A stretch of DNA of 39,451 nt from Chloroflexota bacterium. Its GTDB lineage: Bacteria > Chloroflexota > Anaerolineae > Anaerolineales > E44-bin32. Made by a program: the position numbers and the translations under genes. This document shows, piece after piece, positions 1 to 8,101 of this stretch (its first letter is position 1; every line of letters starts with the position of its first letter). Location of the stretch: NCBI GenBank assembly GCA_024277995.1, contig JAJRUD010000122.1:1-39451 (forward strand), given 5' to 3'. A model generated the notes under the pieces. That model saw only the letters and a program-made list of their open reading frames with translations, ran no database searches and had not been told where the DNA came from.

Positions 1-195
1 GACGGCGCGTGGCGTGTGGCGGGGAAGGCTGTGGAACGGGCGGCCGAGATGACCTATTGGGAGTATGATGAAGCGGTGCGGCGCTTCCAGCGTGTGCTCA
101 GTCATCTGGGGGTGGAGGAGGCACTGCGCCAGGCCGGCGCGCAGCCGGGCGACACCGTGCGCATCGGGGAGTTCGAACTGGAATGGCAGGACTGA
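1..195 (+). CDS. obg: GTPase Obg/CgtA, C-terminal OCT domain (5' truncated)
   Basis: Only the last 64 codons are in the window; the reading frame enters at base 1 and stops with TGA at 193-195. The visible protein contains YWEYDEAVRRFQRVLSHLGV and ends with GDTVRIGEFELEWQD, the typical OCT domain at the C-terminus of Obg-family GTPases. Obg binds the large ribosomal subunit and GTP/ppGpp and acts in ribosome assembly and stress control. The glycine-rich Obg fold and the G domain lie upstream, outside the window. The gene overlaps nadD by 13 bp, an arrangement found in many bacteria where obg and nadD are neighbours. The family call is secure although only the tail is seen. Confidence 0.85.
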   Translation, partial: DGAWRVAGKAVERAAEMTYWEYDEAVRRFQRVLSHLGVEEALRQAGAQPGDTVRIGEFELEWQD

Positions 196-785
196 TCGGG
201 GTCTTTGGAGGCACATTCGATCCGCCTCACCTGGGGCACCTGGTGCTGGCGGATGAGGCCTGCCACGCGCTGGCTCTGGATAAGGTGCTGTGGGTGGTGA
301 CAGGCGAGCCGCCGCACAAGCCGGGGGTACCCATCACACCCATCGAGCATCGCCTGGCCATGGTGCGGGCGGCGATCACCGGGGATGACCGCTTCGAGCT
401 GTCGCGCGCCGATGTCGATCGCCCCGGCCCGCACTATGCCGAAGGCACCCTGCGCTGGTTGCAGGAGCATCTGCCGGGCGTCCCGCTGGCCTATCTGATG
501 GGCGCGGATTCGCTGCACGATCTGCCCGACTGGCATCAGCCGGAGCGTTTCCTGGCGCGCTGCGAAAGGCTGGGCGTCATGCGCCGGCCGGGGGTGGAGG
601 TGGATCTGCAGGCGTTGGAGGCCCGTCTCCCGGGGGTGGCCGCAAAGGTCCGCTTCTTCGACGCACCGTTGATCGGTGTCTCTGCGCGCGGCCTGCGGCG
701 CCGGATTTCGCTCGGTCTGCCTCATCGCTACCTGCTCCCCAGCGAAGTGCTCAACTACATCGAAGCAAAAGGACTGTACCGTTGA
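183..785 (+). CDS. nadD: Nicotinate-nucleotide adenylyltransferase NadD
   Basis: This 200-residue cytoplasmic enzyme transfers AMP from ATP to nicotinate mononucleotide, giving deamido-NAD in NAD biosynthesis. The N-terminus has the nucleotidyltransferase P-loop-like motif GGTFDPPHLGHL (residues 9-20) with the HxGH signature. The middle has LMGADSLHDLPDWHQPERFL, typical of NadD. The C-terminal IGVSARGLRRRI region stands where the family has its ISSTxIR motif. Length is normal for NadD. The ATG at 183 lies inside the end of obg, and the TGA overlaps the TTG start of the next gene (TTGA at 782-785), so obg, nadD and the transporter are probably translationally coupled. Confidence 0.93.
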   Translation: MAGLIGVFGGTFDPPHLGHLVLADEACHALALDKVLWVVTGEPPHKPGVPITPIEHRLAMVRAAITGDDRFELSRADVDRPGPHYAEGTLRWLQEHLPGVPLAYLMGADSLHDLPDWHQPERFLARCERLGVMRRPGVEVDLQALEARLPGVAAKVRFFDAPLIGVSARGLRRRISLGLPHRYLLPSEVLNYIEAKGLYR

Positions 786-1963
786 GGCTGTTGCGAGATC
801 GCGCTTTCATCGCCGCCGCGCTGGCCCATCTGATGGTGGATTTCACCAACAGCCAACGCTCCATTCTGCTGGCCTTCTTGAGCGTCCCACTGGGCCTGAG
901 CAATGCCCTGATCGGCATGATCAGCACCATCTACACCCTGAGCGCCGCGCTGTCGCAGCCGCTCTTCGGCCTGTTGGCAGACCGGATCGGTCCGCGCTGG
1001 GTGGCGACGGCCGGAGTGCTGTGGACAGCCCTGAGCTTCAGCCTGGCCGTGATCACCCCCGGCAGGGGCGCTTTGGTCCTGCTGGTGCTGGCCGCCTTCG
1101 GATCGGCGGCCTTTCACCCGGCGGGGACGATGGAGGCCACGCTCAGGGGCAGGGACTTTTTCTCGGGGCGGGATGCGACGGCCGCCTCGCTCTTCTTCCT
1201 CTTCGGCCAGGGAGGGCTGTCCTTCGGGCCGGCCATCGGCGGGCCGATCCTCGATCGCTGGGGGCCGCCTGGACTGATCATCTTCCTGGTGCTGGCCCTG
1301 CCGGTGGGGATGAACACGGCGCGCTCCCTGGCGCCGCATGCCAGGCCGAGCGTGCAGAGCGAGGCGTCTCAAAGTGCAGGCGGGTCTTCGAGGATGTCGG
1401 CCACTCGCTTCACGCTGGTGGCCTTCGTGCTGCTGGTCGCCCTGCGCTCCTGGGCGCAGATGAACATGATCACCTTCCTGCCCAAGTATTTCAGCGACCT
1501 GAACTACCGGCCCGTGGCCTACGGCCCGCTGACGGCCCTTTTCATGGCAGGCTCGGCTCTGGGCGGGGTGGCGGGCGGCTGGCTGGCGGACATATACGGG
1601 AAGACCCGTGTGGTGGTCCTTTCGCTGCTGCTGGCGGTGCTGCCGCTGGGGTTGTTCGCGCGGCTTGGGCCGACCCCCTGGGCCCTGTTGATCACACCGC
1701 TGGCCGGCGCGTTCACCGGCGGACCGCACAGCATCCTGGTGGTGCTGGCGCAGCGCATGATGCCGGGCCGCGTCGGGGTGGCTTCGGGGTTGGTGCTGGG
1801 CTTCACCTTCGCCTCGGGCGCGCTGGGGACCTTCCTGAGCGGCATGCAGGCGGATGCCTTCGGCTTCGGCGTCGTGTTTCAAACCACGGCCCTGCTGGCG
1901 CTCATCGCGGCGCTGCTGGGACTGACACTGAATATCGAGGGCGGGGTCGCACGGTCGTCGTAG
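782..1963 (+). CDS. MFS transporter, fosmidomycin-resistance (Fsr)-like
   Basis: This is a 393-residue polytopic membrane protein with about 12 hydrophobic segments in two blocks separated by a hydrophilic loop near residues 180-210, the classic major facilitator layout. The loop after TM2 (PLFGLLADRIGPRW) is a version of the MFS signature G-x-L-a-D-r-x-G-r-r. The segment GSAAFHPAGTMEAT resembles the Fsr branch, whose members export fosmidomycin-like and other small molecules. The substrate cannot be told from sequence. Translation probably starts at TTG 782, which overlaps the nadD stop by four bases (TTGA) and has an AAAGGA ribosome binding site about 8 bases upstream inside nadD. It is the last gene of the obg-nadD transcript. 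Confidence 0.8.
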   Translation: MRLLRDRAFIAAALAHLMVDFTNSQRSILLAFLSVPLGLSNALIGMISTIYTLSAALSQPLFGLLADRIGPRWVATAGVLWTALSFSLAVITPGRGALVLLVLAAFGSAAFHPAGTMEATLRGRDFFSGRDATAASLFFLFGQGGLSFGPAIGGPILDRWGPPGLIIFLVLALPVGMNTARSLAPHARPSVQSEASQSAGGSSRMSATRFTLVAFVLLVALRSWAQMNMITFLPKYFSDLNYRPVAYGPLTALFMAGSALGGVAGGWLADIYGKTRVVVLSLLLAVLPLGLFARLGPTPWALLITPLAGAFTGGPHSILVVLAQRMMPGRVGVASGLVLGFTFASGALGTFLSGMQADAFGFGVVFQTTALLALIAALLGLTLNIEGGVARSS

Positions 1964-2210
1964 CAGGCCGCGACCCGCCCGCGCAGAACTGCAGATGCCC
2001 GAGGCGCGACTGGCGCCAGCGAGGCCGCGGGGGTGTTCACGATCGAGACGCGCCTCCCGCCGCGCGCTGGCGCGAGTCGAGCGACTGAGACCTCCGTTGA
2101 CATAAATCCTCTGACTGGTGGATGAGCGATGCTCCAGACGCGCCGACGTGTCGGGCCAGGGTCAATTGACCATCGGCTCCGACCGCGGCGTTGCTCGACA
2201 GAGAGGGGTG
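1964..2210. other. Convergent intergenic region, no gene seen
   Basis: This 247-bp gap lies between two genes that end toward each other. I see no supported ORF and no hairpin with a T tract. It contains short GC palindromes such as CTGGCGCCAG (2010-2019) and a perfect 12-bp palindrome GGTCAATTGACC (2160-2171). None can be tied to a function from this window. Confidence 0.5.
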
Positions 2211-5072
2211 CTATCGGGATGCAGGGCGCGGGTGCAGCAGCAGCGTCACGACCTCGTGTGGCCCCGCCGCGAAACGTACTTGACTTCCGCGAACGTCCAG
2301 CGACCCTGAGGGTGTCTCGTCGAGGCGGGCGCGCCGGGCCCCCATCAGGGGCGACAGGGTTTCCAGCTCGAGGGTCAGCGGTTCATCACGCAGGTTCACG
2401 CCGCGCAGCAGGACGGAGAAGCCGTCCTGCGCCAGCTTGCAGGCTGTGAGCGCGAAGCTCTCGGGCTGCAGGTGCACCAGCGAGGCGGCGGCGGGCAGGG
2501 AGCCCGGGTGGAGGCCGGTGTCCACGCCGCGCATGATGGTCTGGAATGCGTAAGCCTGCTGGGCAGCCAGGATCAGGTCTGCCTGGAAGGGGATCAGGCT
2601 CAGGTGGAAGGCGTGGGGGCCGGGGACCTGGCCGCCGGGCGTGGCGAGGGGCGGCCCCGCCCCTCCTTTGCGTGTAGCCAGGTCGTCGCGGGAGAGCCAG
2701 CCAGTGGCTCGCAGCAGTGTCACAGCGATGATGCCCTGGGGGGTGACGGCAGCCTCGCGCAGGCCCCGGGCGGCGACCATGAGCCCTCGGCCATTGGCAT
2801 GGACGGCAACGAAGTGACGCATGGGCCGCTCGCGGGTCGGTTGTTCGGCCCAGTCGGGGCCTGCCTCGGGCAGGGTGGTGGGGTGGCGCACGATGTGATA
2901 GGCGCCGTCGAAGAAGCCTTGCTTGACCGGCTCGCCAAAGGGAAATAGAACCTGCAGGCGGTGGTCCTGAGCGGTGTTGTCCAGCCGGATCTCGAGGTCC
3001 AGTCGACGGATGCCCGGCGCCAGCGTGGCGCGCACCTGGATGGGCATTTCGACCGCCGCCTGGCTGCGGCCGGCGCGATCCTGGCGCAGTCGGGCCGGGA
3101 TTCGAAAGCGGTGGCGGATGTGCAGGCTTTGCGCGCAGGCGTCGCGCGCGCGCTTGATGTGGGGAGGCTCGCAGGGGCCTTCGATGGGGGTGTCGCCTGC
3201 AACAGGGCAGAAAGTGTAGCTGTCGCCGCGGTCGGCCTGGTCGCGAAAGCGGAGCAGCCCCGGGAATGAGGCCCCGCTCTCTTTGTCGATCAGCGTCAGA
3301 GTCCCATCCGGTGCGGCTTCCACCCTCAGGAGTTCATTCTCGATGTGGGTGCCGTCGTCCAGCGCTGGCGGCTGAGGCGGGCTCGCGGCCGAGGCCAGCG
3401 CCAGCGCCCTGAAGCCCAATCCCGGCACTCGGGGCGCGACGAACTCCAGCCGCACCCGCGTGGCGAAGCGCGCCAACAGACGGAAACGCTGGATGGCGGC
3501 GTCGGCCAGGGCGCGTCGGACGGCCAGCAGGCCGGCCTCGACCGCTTCCTGGTTCGGCTCGGCGCCCTCGGCCAGGACCAAGTCGATCAGGGCGCGATCC
3601 TGCTCCAGAACCACGGCGGCGGACTGCACGGCCAGCCCCAGGACGCGGCCTCCCTGGACCATATCCAGCATGCCGCGCAGCCCCTCTCGATCGAGCTCCA
3701 TGTCCGCCAGGGGGCGGGCGCTGCGCTCGATGAGGCGGTAAGGGATCTGGCGGCCCTTTGCGTCCAGGAGGGCGAAAGGATCGAGGCCAGCCGCCAGCTC
3801 AAGCTCAGCCTGCGCCCAATCGCTGTGCGTTGCCTGGTGGGGGTTGAAGACCACCAGGGCTCTCGATGCTGTCCCCTCAACGAGGGTGGTGGTGTCGACG
3901 GCGGCGGCCAGCGCGCGCAGGCTCTGCTGGGTGATCTCCTCGGCGATCTGCTCCGCCTGATCGAAGCGCGTGCGCATCTCCTCGTGCACCTGGTCCACCG
4001 AGCAACCGCAAATGGAGTCATGGGGATGGCAGGTCAGCAGCAGGCGCCAGGCTTCCCGGATCAGGTCCTGCGGGCGCCGCACGCGCGGTGTGGTCAGGTG
4101 CCCCGTCCAGGCCATCTGGCTGCGAGAATGCCCCAGCAGTACCTCGGCCCAGGCGGTAAAGGGCTCGGCCCAACGCTCGAGCAGGGTCTCGCAGCGGTGA
4201 TTGCGCTGCTTGATCCAGACGCGGCTGGAGAGCACACCGGCCAGCAGGTGGTGGCGGCTGGAGTCGCGCAGTTCGCCTTGCACCACGGTCAACTCCAGGC
4301 CCCGACGGTGGACTTCTTGCGCCACCGCGTTGAGATAGTCGGGCAGGGTGGAAAAGCGCAGTTCGTCCGGTTCCCAGTCCACCTGTGCGGCCAGAGCGGG
4401 GACTTCGGGCTGCAGTTCGTGGTGGTCGGTTCCGTTGAGCAGCAGGATCTGGGAGGTGGTGCAATGTGGAGCGAGCGAATCGCGCTTCTCGCGCACGAAG
4501 GCGGCGAAGGCCTGGCGCGAGGTGGTGGGCATGCGGGCTGCGTTGTCGTATCCGTCCCGCAGGTAGGCCGTCAGGACGTGTGAGCCGTCAGGGGCTTCCC
4601 ACCACAGCTCGCACGGCTCATCGCCCAGGCCGCGGCGCAGAGCGGCCGTCTGCAGGCCGAAGCCGCGCAGGATCTGCGGCATCTGGCCGATGTGGCCGAA
4701 AAGGTCGGGCAGGTATCCGACGGGCATGGGTTCGCCGAAGCGTTGGCATACCTTCCTCCCGAGCAGCAGGTTGCGCACGAGAGCTTCGGGGCTGACCAGG
4801 AACTCGTCGGCCAGGATGTACCAGGGGCCGACGATCAGCCGGCCACTCTGGACGTGCCGCCTCAGATCGCCCTCGCGCCCGGGGCGCACGGCCAGGTAGT
4901 CCTCCAGCAGGACGGCCTGGCCATCGAGCGTGAAGGAGGGAGAGGCTGGCTCCTCATCGAGCAGATCGAGCAACGAGTCTACCAGGTGGACGAGCTTGAT
5001 GCGGAAGACCTGAAAGGGCAGATACCACTCGCGGTCCCAATGGGTATGGGGGACCAGGTGAATGGTGCTCAT
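2211..5072 (-). CDS. Alpha-mannosidase, glycoside hydrolase family 38
   Basis: This 953-residue retaining zinc alpha-mannosidase hydrolyses terminal alpha-mannosyl residues. The N-terminus reads VPHTHWDREWY, giving the Zn ligands His11 and Asp13. The nucleophile motif is YLPDLFGHIGQMPQIL, with Asp123 the likely nucleophile. CHPHDSICGCSVDQVHEEM around residue 351 supplies the later Zn-binding His and the start of the three-helix middle domain. The remaining ~500 residues match the beta-rich GH38 C-terminal domains. The short FGHIGQMPQIL form is closest to the MngB (mannosylglycerate hydrolase) branch rather than lysosomal enzymes, but the substrate is not certain. No signal peptide is seen, so it is probably cytoplasmic. 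The start lies 16 bp after the sulfurtransferase stop, suggesting one transcript. Confidence 0.9.
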   Translation of the reverse strand: MSTIHLVPHTHWDREWYLPFQVFRIKLVHLVDSLLDLLDEEPASPSFTLDGQAVLLEDYLAVRPGREGDLRRHVQSGRLIVGPWYILADEFLVSPEALVRNLLLGRKVCQRFGEPMPVGYLPDLFGHIGQMPQILRGFGLQTAALRRGLGDEPCELWWEAPDGSHVLTAYLRDGYDNAARMPTTSRQAFAAFVREKRDSLAPHCTTSQILLLNGTDHHELQPEVPALAAQVDWEPDELRFSTLPDYLNAVAQEVHRRGLELTVVQGELRDSSRHHLLAGVLSSRVWIKQRNHRCETLLERWAEPFTAWAEVLLGHSRSQMAWTGHLTTPRVRRPQDLIREAWRLLLTCHPHDSICGCSVDQVHEEMRTRFDQAEQIAEEITQQSLRALAAAVDTTTLVEGTASRALVVFNPHQATHSDWAQAELELAAGLDPFALLDAKGRQIPYRLIERSARPLADMELDREGLRGMLDMVQGGRVLGLAVQSAAVVLEQDRALIDLVLAEGAEPNQEAVEAGLLAVRRALADAAIQRFRLLARFATRVRLEFVAPRVPGLGFRALALASAASPPQPPALDDGTHIENELLRVEAAPDGTLTLIDKESGASFPGLLRFRDQADRGDSYTFCPVAGDTPIEGPCEPPHIKRARDACAQSLHIRHRFRIPARLRQDRAGRSQAAVEMPIQVRATLAPGIRRLDLEIRLDNTAQDHRLQVLFPFGEPVKQGFFDGAYHIVRHPTTLPEAGPDWAEQPTRERPMRHFVAVHANGRGLMVAARGLREAAVTPQGIIAVTLLRATGWLSRDDLATRKGGAGPPLATPGGQVPGPHAFHLSLIPFQADLILAAQQAYAFQTIMRGVDTGLHPGSLPAAASLVHLQPESFALTACKLAQDGFSVLLRGVNLRDEPLTLELETLSPLMGARRARLDETPSGSLDVRGSQVRFAAGPHEVVTLLLHPRPASR

Positions 5073-5088
5073 GGCCGATGCGGGCGGA

Positions 5089-5946
5089 TCACGGCTCGGG
5101 CCCGGTGGCGATGGGGCGCCGGGGGTCCGAGCACCATTCGGACCACGAGCCGGGGTAGAGGCGGGCGCCTTCGAGACCGGCCGCCTCCAGCGCCAGCAGG
5201 TAGTGGCAGGCGGTGACGCCCGAGCCGCAGTAGACCACCAGGTCGCTGGCGGATGCTCCCTGCAAGAGCGCCTCGAACTGGCGGCGCAGCTCCTCGGGCG
5301 GCAGGAAGCGGCCGCGAGCGTCCAGGTTGTCCTTCCAGAAGCGGTTGCGCGCGCCGGGGATGTGGCCGGCCACCGGGTCGTAGGGTTCCTGCTCTCCCCT
5401 GTAGCGCTCGGGGGCGCGGGCGTCGAGCAGCAGCCAGCGTGGGTCGCCCAGGTGAGTCAGGACCTCGTCCACGGAGACGCGCATGCCGGGGCGCGGTCGG
5501 GGCGTGAAGCGCGCCGCCGGCCGCGACTCGCGGCCGGCACTCGTCGGCAGTCCAGCCTCCTGCCAGGCCTGCAGGCCGCCGTCCAGAACGGCGGCCGCCG
5601 CGTGGCCCAGGTAGCGCAGCGACCACCACAGGCGCGCCGCGTAGGGACCTCCCTTGTCGTCGTAGGCCACCACCTGGGTCTCGTCGCTGATCCCCAGGCG
5701 CGAGAACAACGCCGCCAGGACATCGCCGGAGGGAAGCGGGTGCCGCCCATTGATCCCCGTCGGCTCGGCAGACAGATCGCGGTCGAGGTGAGCGTAGAGC
5801 GCGCCCGGGATGTGCGCCTGGATGTATGCCTCTTCGCCCCAGTCGGGCCGCGTCAGATCGAAACGGCAGTCGAAGATCGCCCACGAAGGGTCGTCCAGAT
5901 GAGGGGCGAGTTCTTCCACTGTGACCAGCGAGCGCTCAGGAGCCAT
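5089..5946 (-). CDS. 3-mercaptopyruvate/thiosulfate sulfurtransferase (double rhodanese)
   Basis: This 285-residue protein has two rhodanese domains. The N-terminal one (about residues 8-130) is non-catalytic and contains FDCRFDL and AHIPGALYAHLD. The C-terminal one (about 155-275) carries the active-site loop CGSGVTAC with Cys240. CG[S/T]GVT is the loop form of mercaptopyruvate sulfurtransferases (SseA type), whereas thiosulfate-specific enzymes usually have CRKGVT, so transfer of sulfur from 3-mercaptopyruvate to a thiol or cyanide is the better guess. The frame stays open far upstream, but ATG at 5944-5946 is preceded by AGAGGG at a good distance and begins the conserved protein. It overlaps the upstream zinc-ribbon gene by 11 bp. 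Confidence 0.87.
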   Translation of the reverse strand: MAPERSLVTVEELAPHLDDPSWAIFDCRFDLTRPDWGEEAYIQAHIPGALYAHLDRDLSAEPTGINGRHPLPSGDVLAALFSRLGISDETQVVAYDDKGGPYAARLWWSLRYLGHAAAAVLDGGLQAWQEAGLPTSAGRESRPAARFTPRPRPGMRVSVDEVLTHLGDPRWLLLDARAPERYRGEQEPYDPVAGHIPGARNRFWKDNLDARGRFLPPEELRRQFEALLQGASASDLVVYCGSGVTACHYLLALEAAGLEGARLYPGSWSEWCSDPRRPIATGPEP

Positions 5947-6184
5947 TTTTTCCCTCTGGATCCTGCGGTGGCTCCTCGGGTTTCTCTGGTTCTTCAGGCT
6001 TGCCCGCGGCTGCCGGAGCGATCCTGCGCAGCTGCTCGAGCGGGACCTTATTGGTGTGGCGGCAGCGGTGGCAGCGCGCGTCGTAGTGCGTGCCCCCGCT
6101 CTCTTCCAGGGCCTGCAAAGCGAAGGCCACTTCCTCCTTGCCCAGGGTGAGATTCGCACCACAACGATAGCAACGGATCTGCAT
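5936..6184 (-). CDS. Small zinc-ribbon protein
   Basis: This 82-residue protein begins MQIRCYRCGANLTLGKEEVA and has a second knuckle CHRCRHTNKVPL, so two CxxC pairs (CYRC and CHRC) form a probable zinc ribbon across residues 4-40. The C-terminal third is a Pro/Glu/Lys-rich, probably disordered tail. The start at 6182-6184 was chosen over an in-frame ATG 14 codons upstream because a perfect AAGGAGG lies at 6191-6197, six bases before it. The protein is probably cytoplasmic. It may bind nucleic acid or another protein, but the sequence does not say which. It heads a three-gene unit with the sulfurtransferase and the alpha-mannosidase. Confidence 0.72.
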   Translation of the reverse strand: MQIRCYRCGANLTLGKEEVAFALQALEESGGTHYDARCHRCRHTNKVPLEQLRRIAPAAAGKPEEPEKPEEPPQDPEGKNGS

Positions 6185-6265
6185 GAGTGTCCTCCTTGAC
6201 CGCGAAGGGTCAGATGAAGCGTTCACAATCGGGAGCGCATCAGTCGTCTTCCTGCGCGCCCCCGT

Positions 6266-6295
6266 CGGCGAGGCGGTCGTCAGGCCGCCTCGCCG
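6266..6295 (-). terminator. GC-rich hairpin directly after the DMT transporter stop
   Basis: CGGCGAGGCGG (6266-6276) pairs perfectly with CCGCCTCGCCG (6285-6295), an 11-bp stem with an 8-base loop. It begins directly after the TAG of the minus-strand transporter. No T tract follows on that strand, so it may be an attenuating or mRNA-protecting hairpin rather than a full intrinsic terminator. Confidence 0.4.
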
Positions 6296-7270
6296 CTAGC
6301 CGGCAACGGGTTCTGGCCGGCGGGGCAGACCCGCACTGGGTCGTAGCGAGGCCAGGACGATGCCGGCCAGGATCAGTGCGCCGCCGATCAAGGTGAGCAC
6401 CCCTGGTGCCTCGCCGAGCAGAAAATAGGCCAGGATGGTCGCGCCCACTGGCTCTCCCAGCAGCGTGATCGAGACGAAGGCGGCCGGCAGATAGCGCAGT
6501 GCCCAATTGTACGTCGAATGGGCGAACAATTGGGGGACGATCGCCAGCGCGAGGAACCAGAGGTAGGCCATCGGCGGATAGCCGAAGGCCGGTTGGCGGG
6601 AAACTATCAGCGCCAGGATCAGGACGATGGCCGCGCTGCCGTAGGCCAGGCTGATGTACGGTATGAGCGGTACGTCGCCCCGTTGCGATCGCCCGATGAG
6701 CATGTAGCCGGCGGCGGAAACCGCGCCGAGCAGCGCCAGGAGATCGCCGCGCAGAGCCGGCCCGGTGATGAAGCTCGAGAATGAGGGGCACTGAAGGGCA
6801 TCCTGCCAGCGGCAGGCATCTCCCAGCCCGATCAGGGTGCTGCCCATGAGGGCCAGGAGCATGCCGATGATCAGCGGCCGTGAGGGGCGTTCGCCGAGGA
6901 AGAAAGGGGCCAGGAGCGAGACGAAGAGCGGCGAGGTGGAGACCAGCACGACGGAGCTGGCCACGCTCGTCAGTTCCAGCGATTTGATCCAGGAGGCGAA
7001 ATGGACGGCCAGCATCACGCCCGCCAGCGCCGCCAGCGCCTGCCGGCGGCGCCCCATGGCGAGAAGCTGGGAGCGGTGGCGCGTCAGCAGCAAAGGCAAG
7101 AGCAGCAGGGAGGCCAGTGCCAGGCGGTAGGCGGCGATCACCGGGGAGGGGGCCAGTGCCTGCGCGTAGCGGGTGATGATCGAGGAGCTGGAGACGGCCA
7201 GGATGCCCAGGGCCAGGCCGCTGATAGGGGGGATGGGGGGGGGCGGGGGCGAATGAGTTGGTTGAGGCAC
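6296..7270 (-). CDS. EamA/DMT-superfamily transporter
   Basis: This 324-residue protein has ten predicted membrane helices arranged as two EamA repeats (about residues 15-140 and 175-310). The first repeat ends with the characteristic LTSVASSVVLVSTSPLFVSL...FFLGERPSR, the second with FVSITLLGEPVGATILAYFLLGE, both classic EamA signatures. Such proteins export amino acids, nucleotides or other metabolites; no substrate can be assigned. The start is read as GTG at 7270, without a convincing Shine-Dalgarno sequence. The first 14 codons include a C9 run and other C tracts (HSPPPPPIPP), and helix 1 starts straight after them, so tract-length change would frameshift the gene. It is divergent from sodA. 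Confidence 0.8.
   Translation of the reverse strand: MPQPTHSPPPPPIPPISGLALGILAVSSSSIITRYAQALAPSPVIAAYRLALASLLLLPLLLTRHRSQLLAMGRRRQALAALAGVMLAVHFASWIKSLELTSVASSVVLVSTSPLFVSLLAPFFLGERPSRPLIIGMLLALMGSTLIGLGDACRWQDALQCPSFSSFITGPALRGDLLALLGAVSAAGYMLIGRSQRGDVPLIPYISLAYGSAAIVLILALIVSRQPAFGYPPMAYLWFLALAIVPQLFAHSTYNWALRYLPAAFVSITLLGEPVGATILAYFLLGEAPGVLTLIGGALILAGIVLASLRPSAGLPRRPEPVAG
7227..7249 (+). other. G-tract cluster (G6-N2-G9-N1-G5)
   Basis: On the plus strand there are G runs at 7227-7232, 7235-7243 and 7245-7249. They lie in the N-terminal codons of the minus-strand transporter and about 50-70 bp upstream of the sodA -35 box. Enough G triplets are present for a G-quadruplex, and the nine-base run is a slippage-prone homopolymer. 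Confidence 0.55.
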
Positions 7271-7298
7271 CGCTGCGCAGGCCTTTAAGCAAAATTCC

Positions 7299-7328
7299 TT
7301 GACAAAAATCCGGGCCGGGGTCTACAAT
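7299..7328 (+). promoter_or_regulatory. Sigma70-type promoter of sodA
   Basis: A perfect -35 TTGACA (7299-7304) and a -10 TACAAT (7323-7328) are separated by 18 bp. Transcription should start near 7335, giving a leader of about 100 bases before the sodA ATG. This is the best vegetative promoter match on the plus strand of the window. Confidence 0.85.
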
Positions 7329-7438
7329 GATGAACGGCCGCGTTAGCGGATTGGTCACCGTGCCACCCGCGCATGGTACCGGATTTGCCCGGGTCGGTCA
7401 ACCCGATTCTCCCAAATGCCAAAGGAGGGATTGGTTTC

Positions 7439-8050
7439 ATGTCGTATGAGTTGCCTGTGTTGCCGTATGCATATGATGCCCTGGAGCCGCACATCGACGC
7501 GCGCACCATGGAGATTCACCACAGCAAGCATCACCAGGGCTACGTGAACAAGGTGAACGCCGCGTTGGAAGGTTACCCCGATCTGCAGGAAAAGCCGATC
7601 GAGGCGCTGCTCGCCGATCTGAACGCTGTGCCTGAGGCCATCCGCACGGCCGTGCGCAACAGCGGCGGCGGCCACGCCAATCACTCGCTCTACTGGATGG
7701 TGATGGCTCCCGACGGGGGCGGCGAGCCGAAGGGCTCGCTGGCCGCGGCCGTGGCGCGCTCCTTCGGCGGGTTCTCGGCTTTCAGGGATGCGTTCAGCAC
7801 GGCTGCCCTGACTCGCTTCGGCAGTGGTTGGGCGTGGCTGGCTTTGGACGGCGGCGAGCTGAAGGTCCTGTCGACTCCCAACCAGGATACGCCGCTTTCT
7901 GAAGGGAAGACGCCGCTCATGGCGTTGGACGTCTGGGAGCATGCGTATTATCTTAAGTACCAGAACCGCCGGGCTGATTACGTGGCGGCCTGGTGGAATG
8001 TGGTCAACTGGCCCGAGGTGGCAAGACGCTATGAAGAGGCCATGGGCTAG
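7439..8050 (+). CDS. sodA: Superoxide dismutase, Fe/Mn family (Mn-type)
   Basis: This 203-residue cytoplasmic enzyme converts superoxide to hydrogen peroxide and oxygen. The metal ligands are visible: His27 in IHHSKHH, His82 in NHSLYW, and Asp164 and His168 in the signature DVWEHAYY. The active-site glutamine lies in STPNQDTPL (Gln149), with Gly at the position where Fe enzymes usually carry it (GGGHANHS), which is the MnSOD pattern. Length is normal. The start at 7439 is set by AAAGGAGGG at 7421-7429; the frame is open further upstream. A consensus promoter precedes it and the ferredoxin gene follows after 51 bp, probably on the same transcript, which would end at the hairpin at 8537. Confidence 0.94.
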   Translation: MSYELPVLPYAYDALEPHIDARTMEIHHSKHHQGYVNKVNAALEGYPDLQEKPIEALLADLNAVPEAIRTAVRNSGGGHANHSLYWMVMAPDGGGEPKGSLAAAVARSFGGFSAFRDAFSTAALTRFGSGWAWLALDGGELKVLSTPNQDTPLSEGKTPLMALDVWEHAYYLKYQNRRADYVAAWWNVVNWPEVARRYEEAMG

Positions 8051-8101
8051 GGCCGTGTGGGCCCGCGCCGGCCTCACCCCAAGACCCTGGAGGGAAATGC
8101 A

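Noticed and set aside
2097-2102. TTGACA in the gap between the MFS and alpha-mannosidase genes
   Set aside because: No -10 box lies 16-18 bp downstream and no plus-strand gene follows it.
2160-2171. Perfect palindrome GGTCAATTGACC
   Set aside because: It sits between two convergent gene ends with no nearby promoter; a 12-bp palindrome alone is not enough for an operator call.
3345-4583. A 412-codon plus-strand frame inside the alpha-mannosidase gene
   Set aside because: It is antisense to the conserved catalytic part of GH38, with Gln/Gly/Arg-rich translation and no recognisable domain.
7390-7405. Small hairpin CGGGT/ACCCG in the sodA leader as a possible riboswitch
   Set aside because: The stem is only five base pairs and I recognise no known riboswitch core in the ~100-base leader.
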